Assembly: GCA_016871315.1 (NCBI GenBank)
Contig: VFZE01000003.1
Location: 124,001 to 188,000, forward strand
DNA: 64,000 nt
From: Acidimicrobiia bacterium
GTDB lineage: Bacteria > Acidobacteriota > Terriglobia > Bryobacterales > Bryobacteraceae
Direction: 5' to 3'
This document shows, piece by piece, positions 1 through 8,455 of this stretch. Below the pieces are notes generated by a model. The model searched no databases. It was not told where the DNA came from and worked only from the letters and a program-made list of their open reading frames with translations. Within the stretch, counting starts at the first letter, position 1. Each line of letters opens with the position of its first letter. Position numbers and translations under genes: made by a program.

Positions 1-1186
1 ACCCCGCCTGTTCGGCTTCCGCCGCGGCGAAACCGACTTCCGCTTCTCCGCCATCCTGTTCGGCGGCTACGTCAAAATGGCCGGTGAGCAGCCCGGTGAG
101 GAATCCACCGATCCCCGCTCCTTCCTCGCCAAGCCGCGCTGGCAACGCCTCATCATCGCCTTCGCCGGACCCTGGATGAACATCCTGCTTGCCGTCGCCA
201 TCCTCACCGGCCTCTACATGCACCAGTTCCCCAAGCTCCCGGAAGCCTCCGTGCCCGGCGTCGTCGGCCTCGTGCTTCCCGATTCGGCCGCCGCCAAGGC
301 CGGCATCCAGGAGGGCGACCGCATCGTCGCCATCGACGGCAAGCGCAACCCAACCTGGGAAGACATCACGCTGAAGGAAATCAGCTCCGCCAGCCTGCCC
401 ATCCAGGTTTCCGTCATCCGCAGCGGCTCGGAAATCACCCTCACCGTCACTCCTGAGCTCGACGACCGCAACGGCATTGGCAAGGCCGGTTGGGCCGAGC
501 AGGCCGACATCCAGGTCGGTGGCGTCATGGCTGGCCTTGACGCCGAAAAGAAGGGCCTCCGCCGCGGCGACATCCTCGTCAGCGTCAACGGCCACCCCAT
601 CCGCTCCACCTATCGTCTCCGCGAGCTCATCAAGGCCTCCGAAGGCCGCCCCGTCGAACTCGTCTATAGCCGCGAAGGCGCCGAGAACTCCATTGAAGTC
701 ACTCCCCGCCTCCATGAAGTGGAAGGCCAGAAATCCTGGATGATCGGCGTCAATCTCGAGCCGCGCATCACCTTCGTACAACTCGGCTTTGGCGACGCCA
801 TCGTCGAATCGGTCCGCGCCAACGTCCGCGGAGCCACACTCATCTTCCAGCTACTGAAGGGCATCGTCGAGCAGCGCATGTCCGCCAAGACTCTCGAAGG
901 CCCCATCCGCATCGCCCAGCTCTCCGGCGACGCCGCACGCGAAGGCCTGCCCACCTTCCTTGCCTTGATGGCCATGATCAGCCTCAACCTCGCCATCTTC
1001 AACCTTCTCCCCATCCCTGTCCTCGACGGCGGCACCATCGTCGTCCTGCTTCTGGAAATGACCATCGGCCGCGACCTCTCCCTCCGCTTCAAGGAACGCG
1101 TCATCCAGCTCGGCTTCGTCTTCCTCATGATGGTCGTCGTCTTTGTCATCTACAACGACATCTCCAAAATCATGCCCCCCGGCTAA
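1..1186 (+). CDS. rseP: RIP metalloprotease RseP (site-2 protease), 5' truncated by window edge
   Basis: Intramembrane zinc protease of the site-2 family, expected in the inner membrane, where it cleaves membrane-anchored regulators such as anti-sigma factors. The reading frame is open from base 2 to the stop, so the start and the N-terminal HExxH helix lie upstream of the window. Visible are FGGYVKMAGE just before the first ATG at 77 (family signature after the active-site helix), a membrane segment, two PDZ domains (about residues 60-130 and 145-215 counted from that ATG), and the C-terminal PVLDGG motif that supplies the third zinc ligand, followed by a last membrane helix. It is convergent with the aminotransferase gene, 12 bases away. 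The assignment is firm; the substrate is unknown. Confidence 0.95.
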   Translation, partial: PRLFGFRRGETDFRFSAILFGGYVKMAGEQPGEESTDPRSFLAKPRWQRLIIAFAGPWMNILLAVAILTGLYMHQFPKLPEASVPGVVGLVLPDSAAAKAGIQEGDRIVAIDGKRNPTWEDITLKEISSASLPIQVSVIRSGSEITLTVTPELDDRNGIGKAGWAEQADIQVGGVMAGLDAEKKGLRRGDILVSVNGHPIRSTYRLRELIKASEGRPVELVYSREGAENSIEVTPRLHEVEGQKSWMIGVNLEPRITFVQLGFGDAIVESVRANVRGATLIFQLLKGIVEQRMSAKTLEGPIRIAQLSGDAAREGLPTFLALMAMISLNLAIFNLLPIPVLDGGTIVVLLLEMTIGRDLSLRFKERVIQLGFVFLMMVVVFVIYNDISKIMPPG

Positions 1187-1198
1187 CCGTGGGGCGCC

Positions 1199-2302
1199 CT
1201 AGCTTCGGTAGAAGGCGCGAACCTGCTCGGCGACGTACTGCACCATGGATTCCGGCATGTAGGGCCAAAGCGGCAGGGAAACGATCTCGCGGCACGCCTT
1301 CTCGGCATGCGGAAGGTCGCCGCGCCGCAACCCGCTATCCCGGAAGGCGGGCATCAGGTGCAGCGGAACCGGATAATGTACGCCCGTGCCGATGCCTTTC
1401 TTGGCCAGATGCTCGCGCAGCCGGTTGCGCCGAGCCGCACGGATCACGTAAAGGTGATGCACCGCTTCCCCGTTCGTGCCGACGCGCCGCACCGCCTCGC
1501 AACCCGACAGCAGCACATCGTAGCTGGCCGCCGTTCTTGCGCGGTCCGCGTTCCATTCCTCGAGGCTTGGCAGGAACGCGCGCAGGTAGCAGCACTGCAT
1601 CTCGTCCAGCCGCGAGTTGATCCCCGTTACATAGGAGACCTGTCCGCCACGCCGGCCCCCGTCACGCAGCATCCGCAGCCGCTTGGCAACGCCCGCCTGA
1701 TTCGTCAGCACCGCTCCGCCGTCACCCAGGCAGCCCAGATTCTTGGTGGGATAAAAGCTGTAGCAGACGTAGGGTGAGTAGCGCGTCAGCGGCTTGCCCT
1801 TGTGCTGCGCCCCATGCGCCTGGCAGGCGTCCTGGATCAACACCGCCCTCAGTGTCCGGGCCACGGCGCGGAGGCGCGTCATCTCGCAGGGCTGGCCATA
1901 GAGATGCACCGGCACGATGGCGGCTGTCTTGCGCGACGCGCGGTTGCCGGCGTCGTCGGCATCCAGCAGCAGCGTCTCGGGATCCACATCGGCCAGCCGC
2001 AGTTTCGGTCCCGCTCCCGCAATCCCAATGCCGGTGAACGGCGCCGTCAGCGCCGACGTGATCACCTCCTGCTGCGGGGTGCAGATTCGCGCCGCCCGCA
2101 GGCAGAGCTCAATCGCCGCCGTCCCTGTGCCGACCCCGATCGCCTCGCGGGCTCCGAAAGCCGCGGACAACTCCTCTTCGAATCCTTCCAGCTGCGGGCC
2201 CAATATGAAGTGCATGCGTGCGAATAGTTCGCTCAATCGCTCGCGCCACGCCGGCTCGGTGGCTTGGAGGATTGGTCTCAGGTTGACGGGAGGAACGTGC
2301 AT
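1199..2302 (-). CDS. DegT/DnrJ/EryC1/StrS family PLP-dependent sugar aminotransferase
   Basis: A 367-residue fold-type I aminotransferase of the DegT family, which usually transfers an amino group to a nucleotide-linked keto sugar for surface polysaccharide or glycosylation. The PLP lysine is expected at K187 in SFYPTKNLGCLGDGG, the pyridine-binding Asp at D158 in QDACQAHG, and a GTGTAA phosphate-binding segment lies near residue 58. Length is normal for the family. The ATG at 2302 sits inside an 11-bp tandem repeat, and a second out-of-frame ATG occurs 11 bases upstream. A TACAAT hexamer at 2329-2334 on the minus strand could be its own -10 box, although the preceding regulator gene ends only 45 bases upstream. 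The sugar substrate cannot be read from the sequence. Confidence 0.9.
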   Translation of the reverse strand: MHVPPVNLRPILQATEPAWRERLSELFARMHFILGPQLEGFEEELSAAFGAREAIGVGTGTAAIELCLRAARICTPQQEVITSALTAPFTGIGIAGAGPKLRLADVDPETLLLDADDAGNRASRKTAAIVPVHLYGQPCEMTRLRAVARTLRAVLIQDACQAHGAQHKGKPLTRYSPYVCYSFYPTKNLGCLGDGGAVLTNQAGVAKRLRMLRDGGRRGGQVSYVTGINSRLDEMQCCYLRAFLPSLEEWNADRARTAASYDVLLSGCEAVRRVGTNGEAVHHLYVIRAARRNRLREHLAKKGIGTGVHYPVPLHLMPAFRDSGLRRGDLPHAEKACREIVSLPLWPYMPESMVQYVAEQVRAFYRS

Positions 2303-2315
2303 CCAACGTGCATCC
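2294..2315. repeat. Perfect 11-bp tandem repeat over the aminotransferase start codon
   Basis: The unit aacgtgcatcc occurs twice in a row (2294-2304 and 2305-2315, plus strand). On the minus strand each copy carries an ATG; only the downstream one is in frame with the aminotransferase. The upstream ATG opens an overlapping reading frame of about 11 codons. Confidence 0.85.
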
Positions 2316-2347
2316 AGTGGGTTCCCCTATTGTAGCCGGGTTCACAC

Positions 2348-4477
2348 TCAGCGCAGTTGGAGCAGAAACAGGTTCCCCCGCGTCTCGGCATGCTCGAACA
2401 CGATCCGCCCCCCCGCCGGCGACCAATCCGGATAGCGCAGAAAAACGCGCATCTGCGTATTGTGAGTCAGCTGATGCTGGCGCCCCGTAGAAGGCTCCAG
2501 CCACGACAGGTTCCAGACTCCCTCGCGCTGCGCCGCCATGGCGATGCGCCTGCTGTCGGGCGACCAGCTGTAGGGCCAGTGCTGGCCCGGCTTTTGAGTC
2601 AGTTGCCGCGCCTCACCCCCGGCGGAGGGAATCACCACCACCTGCGCGTAATCTCCTGACATTCGCTCCGCCGCGATCCACGCTCCGTCGCGCGAGAAGT
2701 TCGGATAGCCCACGCTTTCCCCCTTCCCGCTCATCCGCACGGGCTCTCCGCCGCCGAGCTTTAGCTTCCATAGCGTGAGCAGACCCGCTTCCGCCCGGTG
2801 AAAGACAATCTCGCGTCCGTCCGCCGACAGCCGCGCCATCACTTTCTCGATCGGCGTATTCAGCACCGCCTGTTCCTGGCCCGTGTCGAGCCGCAGCCGC
2901 CACAGCGTGTTCGAGCCGCCGCGGCCGGAAGAATAGACCAGCGACTCGCCATCGGGCGTCCAGTTCGGCATCAAGTCCGGCTCCGGGTTTCGCGTCACCT
3001 GGGTCACCTGGGCGCCGTCGCTGTTCATCACGTACATGTCGGATGCCACGCCCTGCCGCCTCACGTGAAACGCGATGCGGCTGCCGTCGGGCGAGACCGC
3101 CGGAAACGTGTTCCGGAAACTCGTGTCCGCCGTCAGCATTTGCACGGCGCCCACCGTTTCCCCGCTCCGGTCCGCGACGGTGAGCGCCGCCAGGTTGCTG
3201 GTCATGCGGATCAACCCGTAGCTCAGCCTCCTCCCGTCTGCCGTGATCGCCAGGTTCACCGGCATCGCCACCCCGGTCCGTTGCAACTCCAGCGGCGGCT
3301 CTCCCCGGCCCGGCCGGTAACGCCAGATGCCGAACTCCAAATCCTGCGTGACGCCGGTATAGAAGATGCTGCCACTTCCATCGGGCGCGTAGATGGGATG
3401 AACGTAGACGCCCTCGCGCAGCCCCACGTTTTCCAGCTTCCCCGTCGCCACCTCCACGGTCCATAGCGTGGAGACGGGTCCGTAGCTGGCGAAGATCAGC
3501 TTGCGTCCGTCGGGACTCCAGGACGGCCTTCCATGTCTGCCCGGCGGCTGTCCGTCACGCGTCACCTGCACCGGCTTGCCACCCTTGGCCGGAACCACCC
3601 ACAGCCGCGAATTCGCCGGAGGCACGATCTCCGGCGTTCCCAGCGAAATGAAGCCGCCCGAGCGGAACGCGATCCGCTGCCCGTCCGGCGACCATGCCGG
3701 CTCGCATCCGAAATCGCTTACCATCCGCGCGAACCCGCCCAGCGCCGGCGTCACCAGGATCGCGTTCTTCCCCGCCGAATAGTAGGCGATCTCCTCGCCG
3801 CTCGGCGAAAAGCTCGGCTGAATATTCTGCCCCCCGTCGCGAGTCACCTGCAACTGCCGTCCACCGGCCGCGACCCCGCGCACGTAGATTTCAAAACTGC
3901 CGCCCGCATCCGACGCATAGGCCACGTTGCTTCCATCGGGCGAGAAGCTCGGACCGTGTTCCAGTCCCGCCGACGTGGTCAGCTGCAACGTCCGCAGCGT
4001 GCCCGGCAGCCGCGCGGGAACCATACGCCCGCTCGATCGCCAAATCACACCTCCCAGCATCAGCACCAGTGCCGGCACAACAATCAGCGCCGCCGCCACG
4101 CGCCGGTTCTTACGCACGTCCGCCTTCCCGCCGTTCCCCGCCCGACCCTCGGCTTCCGACACCTCGGCGATGAACCGGTAGCCCTGCGTCGGCACCGTTT
4201 CGATGTACCGGGCTTGTTTCGCGTTGTCGCCCAGCCCCTTTCTCAGTTGCGCGATCACCCGCGTCAGCGCATTGTCTGTAACAAAGGTTTCGCCCCAGAC
4301 CTTCTCGAACAGCTCCTCCTTGCTCACCATCCGGCCCCGCTGCTCGATCAGCAGTTGCAGGACCTGCACGGCGCGGGGCTCGAGCGAAACCGCCTTGCCC
4401 GATCGAAACACCTGAAACCCGGCAGGATCCAGCTCGCAGTCACCGAACCGGTACCGTTTGTGGGGAATACCAATCAT
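2348..4477 (-). CDS. Winged-helix DNA-binding / TolB-like beta-propeller membrane regulator
   Basis: A 709-residue one-component regulator of the CadC-like architecture common in Acidobacteria. Residues about 8-105 form an OmpR/PhoB-type winged helix (RYRFGDCELDP at the start, then SLEPRAVQVLQLLI and VPTQGYRFIAEV). A single membrane helix follows at about 128-148, then roughly ten PD40/WD40-like TolB repeats with the signature WSPDG.IAF (for example WSPDGQRIAF and WTPDGESLVY). The expected topology is cytoplasmic DNA binding with a periplasmic sensing propeller. A TATAGA hexamer lies 13 bases before the ATG and no ribosome-binding site is apparent. It is divergent from the retropepsin-like ORF. 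Ligand and target genes are unknown. Confidence 0.9.
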   Translation of the reverse strand: MIGIPHKRYRFGDCELDPAGFQVFRSGKAVSLEPRAVQVLQLLIEQRGRMVSKEELFEKVWGETFVTDNALTRVIAQLRKGLGDNAKQARYIETVPTQGYRFIAEVSEAEGRAGNGGKADVRKNRRVAAALIVVPALVLMLGGVIWRSSGRMVPARLPGTLRTLQLTTSAGLEHGPSFSPDGSNVAYASDAGGSFEIYVRGVAAGGRQLQVTRDGGQNIQPSFSPSGEEIAYYSAGKNAILVTPALGGFARMVSDFGCEPAWSPDGQRIAFRSGGFISLGTPEIVPPANSRLWVVPAKGGKPVQVTRDGQPPGRHGRPSWSPDGRKLIFASYGPVSTLWTVEVATGKLENVGLREGVYVHPIYAPDGSGSIFYTGVTQDLEFGIWRYRPGRGEPPLELQRTGVAMPVNLAITADGRRLSYGLIRMTSNLAALTVADRSGETVGAVQMLTADTSFRNTFPAVSPDGSRIAFHVRRQGVASDMYVMNSDGAQVTQVTRNPEPDLMPNWTPDGESLVYSSGRGGSNTLWRLRLDTGQEQAVLNTPIEKVMARLSADGREIVFHRAEAGLLTLWKLKLGGGEPVRMSGKGESVGYPNFSRDGAWIAAERMSGDYAQVVVIPSAGGEARQLTQKPGQHWPYSWSPDSRRIAMAAQREGVWNLSWLEPSTGRQHQLTHNTQMRVFLRYPDWSPAGGRIVFEHAETRGNLFLLQLR

Positions 4478-4554
4478 AGGCTGCTGGTTCTCTATACGAA
4501 AAACATCATGCTTCCGTCACGACCATCATCGCTCTTTCGCCCTACTGTCGCCTC

Positions 4555-4914
4555 ATGCACCTGCTGCTGCCGCTGCTGGCCTTCCTTTCGTTCCCGTTGG
4601 AGCGCGTGGGTCCTTATGCCGTCGTGGATGTAGTGCGTATCGATGGCCGCGGTCCCTTCCGCTTCCTCCTCGATACGGGCGCCCAGTCGTTCGGCTCGGC
4701 GCGGGCGCCGCTCATCCACCTCACGTTGGAACTCGGCGGCATCCGATTGGCCGGCCTCGAGGCTGCCGTGCTTCCCCGCCAGAACCGGGCCGAAGACGGC
4801 CTCCTGCCCGCTTCCCTGTTCGCACGGATCTACGTGAATCACCGCGAAGGCTACCTGATCCTCAACCCTTCTGTGGCCGGTCCGTCCATCGCCCCAGCAC
4901 CACCACCACGATGA
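4555..4914 (+). CDS. Short retropepsin-like aspartic protease ORF, internally compressed
   Basis: A 119-residue ORF with a hydrophobic N-terminus (about residues 2-14) that could be a signal peptide. FRFLLDTGAQS (D40-T-G) is the catalytic motif of retropepsin-like aspartyl proteases, and EDGLLPASLFARIYVNH matches the C-terminal DGLLG..F strand of the same fold. The flap segment normally found between DTG and the next beta strands is nearly absent, so the protein is shorter than usual members and may be a degenerated copy. Its last 53 bases overlap the convergent glycosyltransferase gene, and the tail after ILNPSVAG is proline-rich read-through. It could be a minimal protease or a decaying gene. 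Confidence 0.5.
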   Translation: MHLLLPLLAFLSFPLERVGPYAVVDVVRIDGRGPFRFLLDTGAQSFGSARAPLIHLTLELGGIRLAGLEAAVLPRQNRAEDGLLPASLFARIYVNHREGYLILNPSVAGPSIAPAPPPR

Positions 4915-5608
4915 ACAGCCGCGTCAGCTGATACAGCGTCTTCAGTAGGCTGCGGAACCGGAAAAACTGGCTGCTTCCGTGCTGCCGCGCGTAGTGATGC
5001 ACGCCCACTTCCTCGGTCCGGTAGGGGCTCAACTCCAGCTTGCGCACCAGCTCTACGCAGATCGTGCCGCTGGTGGAGGTAAGCCGGATCTTGTCCAGCA
5101 TCTCGCGCCGGATCAGCCGGAAGTCGCAATCCACATCCCGGATCCTTATCCGGAACAGGAACCGCGCGAACCGGTTGTACACGTTGCCGATCCAGATACG
5201 GTGCCACGGATCGTTCCGCTCCATCTTGTAGCCATTGACCAGTCCAACCCCTGGCTGCATCTTCGCGAGCAGCTTCGGCATTTCACCCACGTCGTACTGG
5301 CCGTCGCCGTCGGTATAAAAAACCAGTTCTTTGGTTGCCGCCGCGAAGCCGCTCCGCAGCGCCCCGCCGTAACCGCGGTTCTGCGGATGCGTCACCACCC
5401 GCAGCCGTTCCCCGAACCGGCTTTGCAACTCCGCCAGCACCTCGGCTGTGTTGTCCTGGCTGCCGTCGTTGACCACGATCACCTCATAGTCTTCGACACT
5501 TTTCGACAGTACCTCGAAGGTTTTGGAAATCAGACCGGGCAGGCTCGGCGCGTCGTTATACGCCGGGAAAAATACACTGAGGCTCTCTGTTTTTTCGTTA
5601 GCCATCAC
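4862..5608 (-). CDS. Glycosyltransferase family 2 (dolichyl-phosphate mannose synthase-like)
   Basis: A 248-residue GT-A enzyme that likely moves a sugar from a nucleotide donor to a lipid carrier at the inner membrane face. Motifs in order are SVFFPAYNDAPSLP (N-terminal strand and donor site), VIVVNDGSQDNT, the DxD-type metal site YTDGDGQYD, and a C-terminal amphipathic or hydrophobic stretch LTRLFIVVVVLG that may anchor it. The start is GTG at 5608 or the adjacent ATG at 5605; the choice changes one residue. Its 3' end overlaps the convergent retropepsin-like ORF by 53 bases. The length agrees with short DPM1/ArnC-like enzymes lacking C-terminal membrane pairs. The acceptor is unknown. Confidence 0.9.
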   Translation of the reverse strand: MMANEKTESLSVFFPAYNDAPSLPGLISKTFEVLSKSVEDYEVIVVNDGSQDNTAEVLAELQSRFGERLRVVTHPQNRGYGGALRSGFAAATKELVFYTDGDGQYDVGEMPKLLAKMQPGVGLVNGYKMERNDPWHRIWIGNVYNRFARFLFRIRIRDVDCDFRLIRREMLDKIRLTSTSGTICVELVRKLELSPYRTEEVGVHHYARQHGSSQFFRFRSLLKTLYQLTRLFIVVVVLGRWTDRPQKG

Positions 5609-5819
5609 CCATGCCGCATTCGAAAGTTAACCATCATCGCATAGTTCAGCGGCGCTTGGAGTCTTGCGTTCACAAAAGAGGCTAAAAAATTTTCACCTCG
5701 CCCTAGCCTATTGAAAACAAATTGCTAATCAGCCAGCTGATCGTTGATCGTTTCGCCCGATTCCCGGCGGTATTGCTTCCCCGAACCCTAGCCTCGTAGC
5801 CGGAGGGCAGACCAAACCG

Positions 5820-7433
5820 ATGCAATCACCAAGGCATCCTTCCCGAAAACTGACTATCATCGCTCAGGACCCGGGCGTTCGTGTCAAGGGAGAAATCCTC
5901 ACCGCGCAGGTGGATGTTCCCGCCGAACCGCTGCTGCCGGGACCCAGAGGCTACCGCGTCCAGGTCATCGACTACGACGCCTCCTCGGCCTCGTTCCACA
6001 CGCCTGCCCGGATTCCCTCCACCAAGGACCGCTTCCTCAACGCCTCCTCCTCGCGCCTGCTCAAGGATCCGGCCTTCCACGCCCAGAACGTCTACGCGAT
6101 CGCCATGCGCACGCTCGCGCGGTTTGAGTTCGCGCTCGGGCGCCGCGTCGGGTGGGGCTTCTCCGGTCACCAGCTCCAGATCGCCCCTCACGCCTTCGCC
6201 GGGCCCAATGCTTTCTATTCGCCACGTGACCGCATGCTGGCCTTCGGCTACTTTCCGGGGCGCAAAGGCACGGTCTACACTTGCCTGTCGCACGATGTTG
6301 TGGCGCACGAAACCGCGCATGCACTGCTTGACGGGCTGCGCCGGCGGTACATGGAGCCCTCCTCGCCCGACCAGGGCGCCTTTCATGAAGGCTTCTCCGA
6401 CCTGGTCGCCCTGCTCAGCGTCTTTTCCCTGCCGAGGGTTGTCGAATCGCTGCTCGGCCCCAAGCGCCTGCAGGCTTCGCGGCTTACGCCGGAGCGGCTG
6501 CGATCCTCGGTGCTCTTCTCTCTCGCCGAACAGATGGGCGAAGAGATCGCCGGCGCGCGCGGCATGCCATTACGCCGCTCGGCCACTCTTTCGCCATCGC
6601 CCCGCCTGCTCAAGGATCCCGAGTTTCAGGAGCCGCACCGGCGCGGCGAAATCCTGGTCGCTGCCGTGATGAATGCCTTTCTCGAGATCTGGCGCACCCG
6701 CATGCGCGGACTTGGGCGCACGTTCCTGGACCGCGAGCGCGTCGCCGAAGAAGCGGCCACTACTGCATCACACCTGCTCACCCTATGCATCCGTGGGCTC
6801 GACTACGCACCGCCCACCGACATTCTGTTCAGCGATTTCCTGAGCGCTATCCTGACGGCCGACCGCGAAATCCAGCCGGACGATTCGCGCTACCAGTACC
6901 GGGAAACACTGCGGCAAAGCTTCGCCTCCTACGGCATCAAGCCCACCTCCAAAGGCGACCACGGGGTTTGGGAGCCGCCCGAGAAAACGGTGTATACAAA
7001 ACAAACCCATTTTGAGAGTCTGCAGCGCTCCCCCGAGGAGGTGTTCGGTTTTCTTTGGGAGAACCGCGCCTCGCTCGGACTCTACCGCGATGCCCATACC
7101 GCGGTGCAAAGCGTCCGCCCATGCCTCCGCATCGGGCCAGACGGCTTCCTGTTGCGGGAAACCGTGGCCGAGTATGTCCAGAAGATCAAGCTACGCGCGG
7201 CCGAGCTGCGCAAGCTGAAGATCCGCCGCCCCAACGATATGCCACTGGGCCACGAGGTCACCCTGTACGGCGGCGGTGCGCTCATCTTCAACGAATTCGG
7301 CCAGCTGAAATTCCACGCACGCAACCGCATCGACAACGCGGGGCGGCAATCGGCACGCCTTGCCTATTTATGGGAGAACCCGCACCCCGGCTTCGCCGAG
7401 ATCCACCGCATGCGAGGTTCCATCGGCAAATGA
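5820..7433 (+). CDS. Gluzincin-like zinc metallopeptidase, uncharacterised family
   Basis: A 537-residue protein with a complete gluzincin zinc site: H163-E-T-A-H167 in VVAHETAHALLDG, and E190 in GAFHEGFSDL, which matches the EGxSD third-ligand motif of thermolysin-type enzymes. No signal peptide is visible, so the protein is probably cytoplasmic. The N-terminal 150 residues and the C-terminal 300 residues match no family I can name. A weak ribosome-binding site (ggaggg) lies about 12 bases before the ATG, and no other good start is in frame. Its stop codon overlaps the ATG of the metallo-beta-lactamase gene (ATGA), so the two are almost certainly co-translated. Substrate and pathway are unknown. 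Confidence 0.75.
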   Translation: MQSPRHPSRKLTIIAQDPGVRVKGEILTAQVDVPAEPLLPGPRGYRVQVIDYDASSASFHTPARIPSTKDRFLNASSSRLLKDPAFHAQNVYAIAMRTLARFEFALGRRVGWGFSGHQLQIAPHAFAGPNAFYSPRDRMLAFGYFPGRKGTVYTCLSHDVVAHETAHALLDGLRRRYMEPSSPDQGAFHEGFSDLVALLSVFSLPRVVESLLGPKRLQASRLTPERLRSSVLFSLAEQMGEEIAGARGMPLRRSATLSPSPRLLKDPEFQEPHRRGEILVAAVMNAFLEIWRTRMRGLGRTFLDRERVAEEAATTASHLLTLCIRGLDYAPPTDILFSDFLSAILTADREIQPDDSRYQYRETLRQSFASYGIKPTSKGDHGVWEPPEKTVYTKQTHFESLQRSPEEVFGFLWENRASLGLYRDAHTAVQSVRPCLRIGPDGFLLRETVAEYVQKIKLRAAELRKLKIRRPNDMPLGHEVTLYGGGALIFNEFGQLKFHARNRIDNAGRQSARLAYLWENPHPGFAEIHRMRGSIGK

Positions 7434-8455
7434 AACCGCACCTTTTTTCCCTGCGCGCCTACAACGTCGGCTTCGGCGACTGTTTCCTTCTGCGCTTTGA
7501 ATACGCGGAATTCCGCCGCCACGTGCTGATTGACTTCGGCGGCCTGCACGCCCCGGAGAGCCTGCTGCTGCGTATCGCGCACGACATCCGCCGCCACTCG
7601 GGCGGCAAGCTCGACGCCGTAGTCGCCACGCATCCGCATACCGACCACATTAACGGCTTTGCCGGCCTGCCGGGCTCCGTGATCGCTTCCTGCAACCCGG
7701 ATGTCGTGGTTCAGCCCTGGACGCTCGACAAGATGGAATTCTTCCGATCCATCAACAAGACGGCGCTCGGCAATCTGGCGCGGATGGGCCGCCACTATGA
7801 TTACGCCTGGCACGGATCGGAGTCAGGACTGCAAGCGGTGCTGCCCGGCGTGGTGACCACCGTTCTTGGTCCGCCCACGTTGAAACAATCCGGCGATATT
7901 TCCCGCCAGCGCACGCGCGACCCGGGCGAGTTCTGGCATTTGCACAAGAACAACGGCGTCTCCCAGATCCCTCCGCACGCACGCTGGCTGGCACGGCGGT
8001 TGGGGACCATCGCCGAGCGTGAGTCGCTGGAGACCTTCCAGCTGCTTGACCAGGCGGTGAACAACTCGAGCGTGATTCTGCTGTTTGAAGCCGGACGCCG
8101 CAAGCTCCTGTTCCCCGGCGATGCGCAGATCGAAAGCTGGCAGCACACGTTAAGGCAACCTGCACTGTGCAACCTGCTCCGCGGCGTGGACCTCTACAAG
8201 GTGGGCCACCACGGCAGTCTGAACGCCACACCGAAGTCGCTCTGGCGGCTCTTCTCCAAGCGCTCTTCCGAGGAGCATCCTGACCGCCTGATCTCGGTGC
8301 TTTCCACGCGCGAAGGCAAGCACGGCGACCCGCGCCTGGGAACGGAAGTGCCGCGCCGCAAATTGGTGGAGGAGCTTGCTTCGCAGAGCCGGCTCATCAG
8401 CACGGCCACGCTGGGCGACCGTCTGTACATGGACGTGGAACTCGCCCTCGAGTAG
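7430..8455 (+). CDS. ComEC/Rec2-like metallo-beta-lactamase-fold hydrolase
   Basis: A 341-residue stand-alone MBL-fold protein resembling the C-terminal hydrolase domain of ComEC. Early residues YNVGFGDCFLLRF and VLIDFGG form the first strands; H68-P-H70-T-D72-H73 is the HxHxDH metal motif; LLFPGDAQ provides the metal-bridging Asp; YKVGHHGSLNATP is the ComEC-type HHGS motif. There are no membrane segments or signal peptide. The start was chosen as the ATG at 7430 overlapping the upstream stop, because coding similarity begins there although the frame stays open further upstream. Relatives hydrolyse nucleic acids or phosphodiesters, but activity here is unproven. Tight coupling to the metallopeptidase points to one shared process. 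Confidence 0.85.
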   Translation: MKPHLFSLRAYNVGFGDCFLLRFEYAEFRRHVLIDFGGLHAPESLLLRIAHDIRRHSGGKLDAVVATHPHTDHINGFAGLPGSVIASCNPDVVVQPWTLDKMEFFRSINKTALGNLARMGRHYDYAWHGSESGLQAVLPGVVTTVLGPPTLKQSGDISRQRTRDPGEFWHLHKNNGVSQIPPHARWLARRLGTIAERESLETFQLLDQAVNNSSVILLFEAGRRKLLFPGDAQIESWQHTLRQPALCNLLRGVDLYKVGHHGSLNATPKSLWRLFSKRSSEEHPDRLISVLSTREGKHGDPRLGTEVPRRKLVEELASQSRLISTATLGDRLYMDVELALE

